A stretch of DNA of 15,705 nt from JAEYZS01 sp031374125 (GCA_031374125.1 JANMFM010000174.1:1-15705); one strand, 5' to 3'. Positions 7,173 to 13,736 are shown, counted from the stretch's first letter. Numbers and translations: made by a program. The notes: a model not told the origin generated them from the sequence alone.

Positions 7173-7617
7173 ATTTAAGGATGGTGAGATCGACTTTTTT
7201 TACTTGTTGATTCTTTGATACATAACTCAAGGTGATCTGGTTTTTGCCGTCTTTCAATTGGATGAAATCGGTCATGTATTCGGATTTGCCTTTGTTGAAT
7301 AACGTGGCTGTTTTTCCAGTGGTTTCATTGCGAATGGAAAATTCTTTTTGATTTGGTAATTTATCGCACAGATAGCCTTCAAGACGCACTTGATGGGCTG
7401 GTACCTTTACTTCTTGATTGAAGTTCGCGCAATCGATCTTGAGTACCTCTGTGGACTTCATAGCTACCGACGCTGCTATACTCGCAGGAGCACGACCCGT
7501 GATTTGTGATTCGATCAATTGCATAGGAGTTGTCTCATAAAGACCCATAAAAGCTATGAATCCAAAAACGAAAAACAAAGTCATGTGAATTTTAAAAAAC
7601 TTTTTGTGCAATTTCAC
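7171..7617 (-). CDS. hypothetical single-pass membrane-anchored or secreted protein, 148 aa
   Basis: Family not recognised. A basic start (MKLHKKFFKIH) followed by hydrophobic residues about 12-28 (MTLFFVFGFIAFMG) gives a signal anchor or signal peptide. About 120 residues would then lie in the periplasm. Two Cys (63 and 84) are placed to form one disulfide. The C-terminal half (EFSIRNETTGKTATLF, DFIQLKDGKNQITLSYV, VKKVDLTILK) is predicted beta-rich, like a small Ig-like or sandwich fold; this is inference. The start is GTG at 7617 with no good Shine-Dalgarno. An ATG at codon 12 (7584) is the alternative, but it would lose the basic region. It converges with the 162-aa gene, sharing the terminator region, and lies downstream of the 277-aa exported protein on the same strand. 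Confidence 0.7.
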   Translation of the reverse strand: MKLHKKFFKIHMTLFFVFGFIAFMGLYETTPMQLIESQITGRAPASIAASVAMKSTEVLKIDCANFNQEVKVPAHQVRLEGYLCDKLPNQKEFSIRNETTGKTATLFNKGKSEYMTDFIQLKDGKNQITLSYVSKNQQVKKVDLTILK

Positions 7618-7726
7618 TAGTGAAGAATTCGGTCAAATTATTGACGCAAAGTAGACCAGTTTTGTTTTTTCAATATTTTACGCAGTATCTTGTATCAGAA
7701 GGAGACAAACAGATTAAAAACCCTGA

Positions 7727-8560
7727 CTAAAAAACATATCCCAGGCCGCCAATGATTAAACGCTCTGAGATCTCAACACCACGCACGCCTTGCGTGACCC
7801 ACATGTCTCTATAGGGAGAATACGTCAACGAAACGGAGAGTGCTGGAGTAATGGTTTTTCTACCAATCCAATCCCATCTTGTATTCACAAAGTAATAATC
7901 TGTTAAAAGTGAATAACCTTGACCTAAATCTCTAGAAACAGAAAGTACGGTTTCTTTCTCTCCGCTCATCTCAAATCGACCCTCAAGATTCACGTAAGGA
8001 TTTTTGATGTAAGCGAGAATACTGTTTGAAGCAATTCTATATCTCGCTCGGACTTTAAATTGGCCTACCGATGCACTTGCGTTTTCCACGGTTTGTTTTG
8101 CTTCGTAAACTCCACGCAAACTCGGATTGTCTTTGGCTTCTTTTTCGAAATGATATTCAACCACTCTTTTAGCAACATAATTGCCGAATGATTTTTGTTG
8201 GGCTTGATATTCTTGTTCGTTGAAAGTGATCGATGCGCCTTCTGAAAAGTTACTGTTCAAATACGGCGTTCTCGACTGAATGATTTCGGCCTCGGTTCTG
8301 CCAAATTTTTCTCGATAGCGCTGAGTGACGTCTTTTTTTAGAGTGGGATCAAAGATTCTATCGTTATAGTGAACTTCGTTTTTGTAAGGGCTATCTACAG
8401 CATAAAGAATCTCGCCCACTTCATCATTTTCAGGTTTTAAATTTTCGGAGTAGCCCGGTCTTGAATCCTCTTCTCTCCATGAATGCGCAACAGCCTGAAC
8501 TGCCTCTGAAGACAGCAAAACCAAAGCTATAAAAAGGTTGAACACCGAATACACTCTCAT
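7727..8560 (-). CDS. hypothetical exported outer-membrane-type protein, 277 aa
   Basis: Not a family I recognise. From the ATG at 8560 it starts with a signal peptide (MRVYSVFNLFIALVLLSS, cleavage probably after AVQA). The mature N-terminal third is polar and charged (HSWREEDSRPGYSENL, TQRYREKFGRTEAEII). From about residue 165 it shifts to alternating aromatic and hydrophobic strands (QFKVRARYRIAS, NLEGRFEMSG, YSLLTDYYFVNTRWDW, ALSVSLTYSPYRDMW) and ends GGLGYVF. The C-terminal Phe and strand pattern indicate a small beta-barrel or a barrel-associated C-terminal domain in the outer membrane. A TTG at 8569 would add three residues; ATG is preferred, though neither has a strong ribosome site. 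The AT-rich intergenic stretch upstream presumably carries its promoter. Confidence 0.75.
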   Translation of the reverse strand: MRVYSVFNLFIALVLLSSEAVQAVAHSWREEDSRPGYSENLKPENDEVGEILYAVDSPYKNEVHYNDRIFDPTLKKDVTQRYREKFGRTEAEIIQSRTPYLNSNFSEGASITFNEQEYQAQQKSFGNYVAKRVVEYHFEKEAKDNPSLRGVYEAKQTVENASASVGQFKVRARYRIASNSILAYIKNPYVNLEGRFEMSGEKETVLSVSRDLGQGYSLLTDYYFVNTRWDWIGRKTITPALSVSLTYSPYRDMWVTQGVRGVEISERLIIGGLGYVF

Positions 8561-8610
8561 AGGCTTCAAATATGCAAACTTTAGACCTCACGCCATCGAC
8601 CTAAGTATCT

Positions 8611-8630
8611 AATATTATTAAATATTATTA
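8611..8630. repeat. perfect tandem duplication of AATATTATTA
   Basis: The 10-mer AATATTATTA occurs twice in tandem, followed by TTAATATAAA, making a 30-bp block of almost pure A/T between divergent genes. It could act as an UP element or a bendable/melting region for the minus-strand promoter; no protein site is recognised. Confidence 0.7.
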
Positions 8631-8713
8631 TTAATATAAAAAGGCTATCCGAGCAAAATGCCAAAAAACGCCAACGGGTGTCTTGTATTCAAAAAAAGCT
8701 GGCGCCTTTTGTA

Positions 8714-8743
8714 TTGATTACGGAGTTTTATCAAGGTTATGAT
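8714..8743 (+). promoter_or_regulatory. candidate sigma70 promoter of the lipid gene pair
   Basis: TTGATT (8714-8719), 18-base spacer, TATGAT (8738-8743). The -10 matches 5/6. The predicted start near 8750 leaves a leader of about 35 bases before the TTG start at 8786, and excludes upstream in-frame starts at 8678 and probably 8753. Confidence 0.45.
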
Positions 8744-8785
8744 TGGCTTTATATGCCTATGAAGACATCTATTGAGGGAGCCACA

Positions 8786-9397
8786 TTGAAGGTACGATCA
8801 GATTTGCATTTAGCGAGGCGAATTTATCATATGTTAGGGGCCGGCACTATAGCTGCTCTCTATTACTTTATGCCTCGTAAAGAAATGCTGATTTTATTTG
8901 TGGGCTTTACCTTACTCTGTTTATGTGTTGATCTTTTTAGACTCAAATCAAAAAAATTAAATGACAAATTATTATCCACTTTTGGATCTTTCGTTCGTAA
9001 AAGCGAAGTGAATAATCTCACCGGAATGACTTACCTTACCATAGGCGTAACAGCGATCGCCGTGATCTTTCCGAAAGAAATCGTAACCCTATCTCTTTTG
9101 ATGCTAGCGGTTGGCGACCCAATCTCAAGTATTTTTGGGATTATGTACGGAAAAGATATTCTAGTGGGCAAGAAAACTCTCCAGGGAACTATTGCGGGAT
9201 TTATCGCTTGCGCCCTTGTGAGCGTTGTTTATTTTTCGGGCACCGGTCTGATGTCCGAGCGTTTGATTTTAGCAAGCTTAGTTGCTGGTCTTATTGGCGC
9301 AATTTCAGAATTAACTCCGGTTTTTGGACTTGATGATAATTTCACATTCCCAATACTCAGCGCATGTTTACTTTGGGCACAGTTCTCCATAATGTAG
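8786..9397 (+). CDS. SEC59/DGK1-type CTP-dependent lipid kinase or cytidylyltransferase-like membrane protein
   Basis: A polytopic inner-membrane protein (203 aa, about six hydrophobic segments) of the dolichol kinase/CTP-dependent diacylglycerol kinase superfamily. The landmarks occur in family order: an N-terminal LARRIYHMLGAG, FRLKSKKLN in a cytosolic loop, GDPISSIFGIMYGK (110-123), KTLQGTIAGF (130-139), and near the C-terminus SELTPVFGLDDNFTFPI, matching the E...DDNxTxP signature. Known relatives use CTP to phosphorylate dolichol, diacylglycerol or phytol, so a lipid alcohol is the likely substrate, but which one cannot be read. The start is set at TTG 8786 because GAGGGAG lies 5 bases upstream and the promoter-like boxes precede it; ATG at 8753 is the alternative. 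Seven bases separate it from pssA, which favours a phospholipid role. Confidence 0.75.
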   Translation: MKVRSDLHLARRIYHMLGAGTIAALYYFMPRKEMLILFVGFTLLCLCVDLFRLKSKKLNDKLLSTFGSFVRKSEVNNLTGMTYLTIGVTAIAVIFPKEIVTLSLLMLAVGDPISSIFGIMYGKDILVGKKTLQGTIAGFIACALVSVVYFSGTGLMSERLILASLVAGLIGAISELTPVFGLDDNFTFPILSACLLWAQFSIM

Positions 9398-9404
9398 GGA
9401 GCAT

Positions 9405-10211
9405 ATGAGATTTAGAAGAAAAAGATTCCAGCGTCCCCATCTCCCTATTCGCGAAAGATTAGGCTTAACGATTTACGTTCTACCCAATCTATTAACAGCG
9501 ACCAATATGTTCTTTGGTTTCTTTTCTGTTATTCACTCTATCAAACAAGAATTCACCATCGCCTCTTATGCCATCGTTGCAGCTGCTGTTTTTGATTTGC
9601 TCGATGGTCGCGTAGCAAGAATGACAAGAGCTACGAGTAAGTTCGGAGCAGAGTTTGATTCTCTCTGTGATTTGATCAGTTTCGGTATGGCTCCCGCAAT
9701 TCTGATGTTCTTGTGGGCCCTTCAACCCTTCGGCAGAGTAGGATGGCTTGCAAGTTTTCTATTCGTAGCATGTGGGGCTTTAAGACTCGCAAGATTCAAT
9801 ACCCAAATTGGAAGCGTAGAGAGCAAAGACTTTCAAGGTCTCCCAATTCCGATGTCTGCGGGTATTGTGGCGAGTTCGGTACTTGCTTTTAATGAGTTGG
9901 GTCTCGAAGGCTATCGCCATTGGGGACTTCTCACGATCACGTTCCTCCTTTCCTTTGTTATGGTTTCTACTTTTAGATACAGAAGCTTTAAAGATTTGGA
10001 TTTCAGAGAGAGAATGCCTTTTCATTATTTAGTTTTAGGCGTAATGATTTTGATCATTGTGGCTTGGAAACCAGAAATCATGCTCTTTGTTGTGTTCTTA
10101 ACTTACGCCGCCCTCGGAGCAGTTTTTGGCGTTTTCAAATTCGGTAAAGCACAAACGGTAAAGCGCAGACAGATCAACGAATCCCCTAACGATCTCGATT
10201 ATTACGAGTAG
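9405..10211 (+). CDS. pssA: CDP-diacylglycerol--serine O-phosphatidyltransferase PssA
   Basis: Makes phosphatidylserine from CDP-diacylglycerol and serine in the inner membrane, the first committed step to phosphatidylethanolamine. The CDP-alcohol phosphotransferase signature D-x2-DG-x2-AR-x8-G-x3-D-x3-D is complete: D64, D67-G68, A71-R72, G81, D85, D89. About eight hydrophobic segments follow the usual topology. The Arg-rich N-terminus (MRFRRKRFQRPHLPIRERL) and NLLTATNMFFGF (about 28-39) fit the type-II (Bacillus-like) Pss rather than the E. coli soluble type. The 268-residue length is normal for that subtype. AGGGAG overlaps the stop of the upstream lipid-kinase-like gene, so the two are coupled. 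No psd gene is in the window. Confidence 0.93.
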   Translation: MRFRRKRFQRPHLPIRERLGLTIYVLPNLLTATNMFFGFFSVIHSIKQEFTIASYAIVAAAVFDLLDGRVARMTRATSKFGAEFDSLCDLISFGMAPAILMFLWALQPFGRVGWLASFLFVACGALRLARFNTQIGSVESKDFQGLPIPMSAGIVASSVLAFNELGLEGYRHWGLLTITFLLSFVMVSTFRYRSFKDLDFRERMPFHYLVLGVMILIIVAWKPEIMLFVVFLTYAALGAVFGVFKFGKAQTVKRRQINESPNDLDYYE

Positions 10212-10232
10212 AACTTTTTTCCCTAAAAAGCA

Positions 10233-10261
10233 TAGACAATTTCAATTCTCGATGATCTGAT
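10233..10261 (+). promoter_or_regulatory. candidate promoter giving a leaderless transcript
   Basis: TAGACA (10233-10238), 17 bases, TCTGAT (10256-10261). The spacing is ideal, and matches are 5/6 and 4/6. The expected start, about 7 bases after the -10, is the A of the ATG at 10268, which would make a leaderless mRNA. This fits the absence of a Shine-Dalgarno there. Confidence 0.3.
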
Positions 10262-10267
10262 TTAAGT

Positions 10268-12604
10268 ATGAAAATACTCTTTATTATTTTTATTGGTTTA
10301 TTAGTTCATTTATCAGATTTGAGTCTTCAAGCGGCGGTAACAGTTTCCGCCGTCAACAATGCTTCTAATGAAGTGGATTTAGATCCTGATGAGAATGAAA
10401 GTAGTACCAACATTGATATTATGGCCGGGGTTTCGGGTCGTCTTGCTTGTAATAATGAAACTACAACTATAAATAGTTGCGAACGCCTGATATCGCGCGC
10501 TTCATGCAATCTAAGAACGGTTTGCAGTACTACAACTTTAGAAATCGTCATGAAATCTGACAACACTAACGGAAAAGTTGTGATGGTCGTAGGCACAGAC
10601 AACCAAGCCGTTTCTTTTACAACCATCAATAACTACGTCGCGGGCCAAGATTATACAGTTTCTATTCCGTGGTCGACTTTGTGTTTAAAACTCATAAACG
10701 ACGCCGCTTGCGGTGGCGCTGCTAGCACACTTATAGGAACACCTAAAGTTTTTAAACTCGGAGTGGATAGCACCGGTGATGGGATCCCAGATGATTTTAT
10801 CAACCTAAACATTGGTGTTTATGCAATGCCATTAAATGCTGGCCTCTCGCTTTCAAACGATGTTGCAATAAATACTGGTGTTGCTGACTACGCGCTCTTT
10901 CCCGGAGATGAAAAAGCTTATTTAACAGATCTTTCTACCGTTGCAGATTTCTCTGCCACAGGCGCAGCTCCCATCGTGGGCCTGAGAGGATTTTTCAAGC
11001 CAACAAATTGTGCTGCTGTCAGCGCAACTCCTGATATCGTAAATAACGATAGCGATAGTTATCTTATCGACTTGGATAGCAACAAAGAAGTTGTTGATGG
11101 CAGAATTGATCAAGGCCTAACAAACGGAGAGACATACGTTGTTATGTTCGGCTTTCAAGATGAGGCCGGAAACATCGGTGTGTTTAAAGATCTCGCTGGC
11201 GCTAATTGCGTAGTGGACCAACACTCCGTAGAGCCGAGAGAAGTTTACGGACTTCTCGAGGACAACCAAAACTGCTTTATCTCTACGGCAGCCTATGGTT
11301 CACCGCTCAATGCCAAAGTAAAAACTTTCAAAAAATTCAGAGATGAAGTTTTAAATAAATTCTCACTAGGACAAAAATTTGTAAAATTCTATTACAAAAA
11401 CTCTCCTCCAATTGCAGCAGTCATCAAAGAAAATAAATTTCTAAAAACAGCAACCAGAGCTCTCCTCTGGCCCGTATGGGCCGTTTCAACGGCAGTACTT
11501 TACATGGGATTAATGCCGTTTATGTTTGTGGTCACCATGGTATTACTCAGTTTTGTTTTCTTAAGAGAAAAGAAAATAAAAAAAAACTCTTCTAAACAAA
11601 ATCTTTTAATTTTCCTCTTGGTTTTTGCCGGATTGAGTTTTTCCAAAAAAGCTTTGGCTCAAGAAAATTTCTTCTCCACCGATGGATCAACCACCACAAC
11701 AAAAGAATCTGCTCCTAACGAGCCACCTTACAACGGAACAGAAAATGATGAATTCTCTGAATTAGAAAAAAGCTCTCAAGAATCCATCCAAGCCGAAGAA
11801 GATTACGCACCAGAAATCGTCGCACCCACTCCAAAGAAAAATTTCAGCAATGTCAAAGAAAGCCCGGAAAAATGGAAACCCTACCAAAGAGTTCCCGAAG
11901 AAAAAAGATTGGACGAGCTTTCCGAAAAAGGATTATTCAAGATCACCAAAAAAGGTGAATACCTTTACAATGTAGATGCGAGTCCACAAAAAAGCGCTTC
12001 ATCATTTAAGTTTGGTATGGCTTCGTTCCCAAATCTATCAAATCCCGCCTCAGATGTTTCTTTTGAGCAAATTTATGGCGATGACAAGAAGCCTGTCTTG
12101 CTTATTGATTATGAATGGCAATTCTACCAATCCTTCGGAAAGTTGGGTCTTAAAGTGGGTTCAGGCCTAATGCTCGCAAGTGGTAAGGGACAGTTCACTC
12201 AAAGTTTCACACCACCGAGCACCGGAGTCCCAACAACAGACGCCATGGAAAAATACAACTTCTATATGTTTCCCAACTCCATCGCTGCAATTTATCGCCT
12301 AGATATTTTCAATAGACAATGGATCGTTCCTTACGGTGAGGTTGGAATTGATTACGTTACTTTCATCGAAGCCAGAGATGATGGCGCAGATTTCAAATTC
12401 GGCGGAGCCCCTCACTTTCACTTTGCCTTAGGCGGATCATTCTTACTCGATACATTGGGAAGAGACATGATGGCCGAAATTGACAGACAATACGGCGTAA
12501 ACCACCTGTGGTTAACTGCAGAGTATCGTCGACTAGAATCCATGGGTTCTGATTTTGATTTCTCCGACGACATCATCAACGGCGGAATCATGGTAGAATT
12601 CTAA
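10268..12604 (+). CDS. bipartite exported protein: CFI-box domain and membrane segment followed by an outer-membrane barrel domain
   Basis: A 778-residue protein that reads like two secreted proteins joined. Residues 1-22 are a signal peptide. Residues about 23-330 form a Cys-containing extracytoplasmic region with DSTGDGIPDDF, reminiscent of Ca-binding Asp-rich loops. CFISTAAYGSP (336-346) is the CFI-box motif, followed by the typical PLNAKVKTFKKFRDEVL and SPPIAAVIKENKFL. A hydrophobic segment (about 401-432) ends in basic residues. Such CFI-box domains usually lie at the extreme C-terminus of secreted proteins. Here a second signal-like stretch follows (446-464, with SKKALAQE). A Pro/Glu/Ser-rich linker then leads to about 200 beta-rich residues ending GGIMVEF, with terminal Phe as in outer-membrane barrels. 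The junction carries A9 with in-frame A AAA AAC. The start ATG lacks a ribosome site. Function is unknown; CFI-box recognition is confident. Confidence 0.8.
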   Translation: MKILFIIFIGLLVHLSDLSLQAAVTVSAVNNASNEVDLDPDENESSTNIDIMAGVSGRLACNNETTTINSCERLISRASCNLRTVCSTTTLEIVMKSDNTNGKVVMVVGTDNQAVSFTTINNYVAGQDYTVSIPWSTLCLKLINDAACGGAASTLIGTPKVFKLGVDSTGDGIPDDFINLNIGVYAMPLNAGLSLSNDVAINTGVADYALFPGDEKAYLTDLSTVADFSATGAAPIVGLRGFFKPTNCAAVSATPDIVNNDSDSYLIDLDSNKEVVDGRIDQGLTNGETYVVMFGFQDEAGNIGVFKDLAGANCVVDQHSVEPREVYGLLEDNQNCFISTAAYGSPLNAKVKTFKKFRDEVLNKFSLGQKFVKFYYKNSPPIAAVIKENKFLKTATRALLWPVWAVSTAVLYMGLMPFMFVVTMVLLSFVFLREKKIKKNSSKQNLLIFLLVFAGLSFSKKALAQENFFSTDGSTTTTKESAPNEPPYNGTENDEFSELEKSSQESIQAEEDYAPEIVAPTPKKNFSNVKESPEKWKPYQRVPEEKRLDELSEKGLFKITKKGEYLYNVDASPQKSASSFKFGMASFPNLSNPASDVSFEQIYGDDKKPVLLIDYEWQFYQSFGKLGLKVGSGLMLASGKGQFTQSFTPPSTGVPTTDAMEKYNFYMFPNSIAAIYRLDIFNRQWIVPYGEVGIDYVTFIEARDDGADFKFGGAPHFHFALGGSFLLDTLGRDMMAEIDRQYGVNHLWLTAEYRRLESMGSDFDFSDDIINGGIMVEF
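11578..11587 (+). other. A9 run with in-frame A AAA AAC slippery heptamer
   Basis: Nine A residues (11578-11586) then C. In the reading frame the last bases are A AAA AAC, a classical X XXY YYZ shift site. A -1 shift gives two more residues (LF) and a stop at 11593-11595. Loss of one A gives TAA at 11607-11609. Either leads to a product ending just after the basic residues that follow the membrane segment. No experiment supports use. Confidence 0.4.
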
Positions 12605-12609
12605 GCGCC

Positions 12610-12622
12610 CCAACAAGATCCC
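12610..12622. repeat. distal arm complementary to the terminator-like hairpin
   Basis: The 13-mer CCAACAAGATCCC is the exact reverse complement of 12822-12834. Its last 10 bases, ACAAGATCCC, recur as a direct repeat at 12838-12847. An RNA covering the region could pair 12610-12622 with 12822-12834 instead of forming the terminator stem. Confidence 0.7.
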
Positions 12623-12818
12623 ACATTGAAACAACCCAAGGATCCGGATTTTAAATCCATCCATGCTTTCTTAAGTTACTAAAACTGATTCAAAATTTGC
12701 AACCAAAGCCACAAAATTCTTAAAACGATTAAAGTTATACTCAAAATTCGACGAAATACTCTATATGGGTTATAGGGCATTCGCAACCTCCTAGGCTAGA
12801 CCTGGAAGTTTCTGTCCA

Positions 12819-12858
12819 AAAGGGATCTTGTTGGAACACAAGATCCCTTTGCATTTTT
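12819..12858 (+). terminator. strong rho-independent terminator-like hairpin
   Basis: A perfect 13-bp stem (12819-12831 with 12838-12850, arm AAAGGGATCTTGT), a 6-base loop TGGAAC, then GCATTTTT. The T tail is offset by three bases and better on the plus strand. It ends either a 3' UTR of the bipartite protein gene or a small RNA. Confidence 0.75.
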
Positions 12859-12911
12859 AAAACCATGTTCAATTGTAATTAATTTTTCCAATAGAATTCG
12901 GGATAAGCCGG

Positions 12912-12932
12912 AATCCGAATTAAATTCGGATT
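12912..12932. repeat. 9-bp inverted repeat at the end of the DUF5522-type gene
   Basis: AATCCGAAT / ATTCGGATT with loop TAA is a perfect stem overlapping the last base of the minus-strand stop codon. A related ATTCGGGAT at 12896-12904 could compete for pairing. On the minus strand no T tract follows, so it is a hairpin of uncertain role rather than a clear terminator. Confidence 0.55.
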
Positions 12933-13153
12933 TAACTCTTATTTTTTATAGGTGGCTTTCGGTAGCCATAAGGACAATGTTTACATCCGTTCTCACAACA
13001 ATATCCTCTTTCCAAAAGATACTTCTCTGTAAAAACCGTTAAACCTCTTTCATTGATATAAGAATATTCATTCGACTCCGTCAGATTGTCTGACGGAATT
13101 TTTTCTTTAGGTTTTTTAAATATATTTTTGAAAAACTCTCTTGGATTCCACAT
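12932..13153 (-). CDS. DUF5522-type Cys-rich mini-protein, 73 aa
   Basis: A 73-residue cytosolic protein with a basic N-terminus (MWNPREFFKNIFKKPKEK). Its core, LTVFTEKYLLERGYCCENG followed by CKHCPYGYRK, matches the DUF5522 pattern (V-F-T..H/Y-L-x-R-G-x-C-C..C-x-H-C-P-Y). Four Cys and one His in CCENGCKHC are well placed to hold zinc or an iron-sulfur cluster; this is inference, since the family's function is not established to my knowledge. Members are short and the length fits. It lies 27 bases downstream of the secreted-protein gene on the same strand and is probably cotranscribed. The start has no strong ribosome site. The motif recognition is good. Confidence 0.8.
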   Translation of the reverse strand: MWNPREFFKNIFKKPKEKIPSDNLTESNEYSYINERGLTVFTEKYLLERGYCCENGCKHCPYGYRKPPIKNKS

Positions 13154-13180
13154 GATGAACTTATGCTGGAATTCAGAAGC

Positions 13181-13663
13181 TTATTCAACTCTTTTCAGTT
13201 TTGCTCTGATGGCGGTGATTTCTTCTTTCCCAGTTTCCGCATTGATGCCAATTTGTTCGTCTAAATAATTCATTTCGTTGTCTGAAGTTTTTCTCACGGT
13301 GTAACGAGCTTTGCCATTGTTGGCCAATGGAAAAAGTAAATCTGCTCTAGTGGAAGAAATTTTTCCAACCTTTTCTTCTTTCCAGAAAGTATCTTGAGAG
13401 ACAATTTTCTTTTCTCCAAGAGTCAATACCGGCGGAGTGAAGTTGAAAGCAAATTCATCACAACCATAACTAAAGCGTCCAAATTCCATTTTGTCTGTAC
13501 CGTGAGTGACATTCAAAACAAACTGATTGCAAGAGATCTCACGACCATCTCGAGTTGTTACTGTTCCTTCACCCATCCAAACTCCGGTAAAATTAGCGAG
13601 TGAAGAAGATCCTACCAATAAAATCAAACTGAACAAAACGGACTTAGCAAAAATTAATTTCAT
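13181..13663 (-). CDS. hypothetical secreted protein, 160 aa
   Basis: Not a family I recognise. A clear signal peptide (MKLIFAKSVLFSLILLVGSS, cleavage after SLA before NFTG) precedes about 137 mature residues. Two Cys (45 and 68) are probably a disulfide pair. Alternating strands (NFTGVWMGEGTVTTRDG, NQFVLNVTHG, MEFGRFSYGCDEFAFNF, KARYTVRKTSDNEMNY) suggest a small beta-barrel or lipocalin-like fold; the opening F-x-G-x-W resembles lipocalin-type proteins but is too weak to name. A GGTGGGG ribosome site lies 5 bases from the ATG. It is divergent from truA and followed by the DUF5522-type gene. The function is unknown, possibly periplasmic ligand binding. Confidence 0.75.
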   Translation of the reverse strand: MKLIFAKSVLFSLILLVGSSSLANFTGVWMGEGTVTTRDGREISCNQFVLNVTHGTDKMEFGRFSYGCDEFAFNFTPPVLTLGEKKIVSQDTFWKEEKVGKISSTRADLLFPLANNGKARYTVRKTSDNEMNYLDEQIGINAETGKEEITAIRAKLKRVE

Positions 13664-13716
13664 GTTATCCCCACCCGTGAAAAAATATTTACCCTAAATT
13701 ACAAAACTTCTATTTA

Positions 13717-13736
13717 GTGCTTGCCATAGCGAGCAC
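13717..13736 (+). promoter_or_regulatory. 8-bp inverted repeat in the truA upstream region
   Basis: GTGCTTGC / GCGAGCAC with loop CATA forms an 8-bp stem with one G-U pair, 22 bases before the truA ATG. It may be a 5' UTR hairpin or an operator between the divergent genes. It would also bury an upstream GTG at 13717. Confidence 0.45.

Larger units (their letters stand above)
12605..12931. other. convergent intergenic region with candidate structured RNA
   Basis: There are 327 bases between converging genes and no plausible coding frame. It holds the 13-bp terminator-like hairpin at 12819-12850 and a distal segment at 12610-12622 complementary to the hairpin's 5' arm. A relatively GC-rich stretch at about 12760-12815 differs from the A/T-rich surroundings. 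A second stem sits at 12912-12932. The hairpin ends more than 240 bases after the preceding stop, leaving room for a long 3' UTR or a separate small RNA. Confidence 0.5.

Noticed and set aside
8678..8785. Upstream GTG (8678) or ATG (8753) starts for the lipid-kinase-like gene
   Set aside because: They lack a ribosome site and lie at or before the predicted transcription start, and the added residues do not resemble the family.
10211..10232. CTTTTT/AAAAAG inverted repeat after pssA as terminator
   Set aside because: An A/T-only stem of six pairs with no T tract after it; unlikely to terminate.
10327..10629. Minus-strand open frame inside the bipartite protein gene
   Set aside because: Composition and lack of family pattern show it to be a shadow of the plus-strand gene, which has a signal peptide and a CFI-box.
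12760..12815. Resemblance to a c-di-GMP-I (GEMM) riboswitch around CGCAACCTCC...GGCTAGACC
   Set aside because: Only short words resemble the aptamer. The GGGCAAACC arm, the GNRA-type hairpin and the 3' GGTAGxTAGC element are absent, and no gene follows on that strand.
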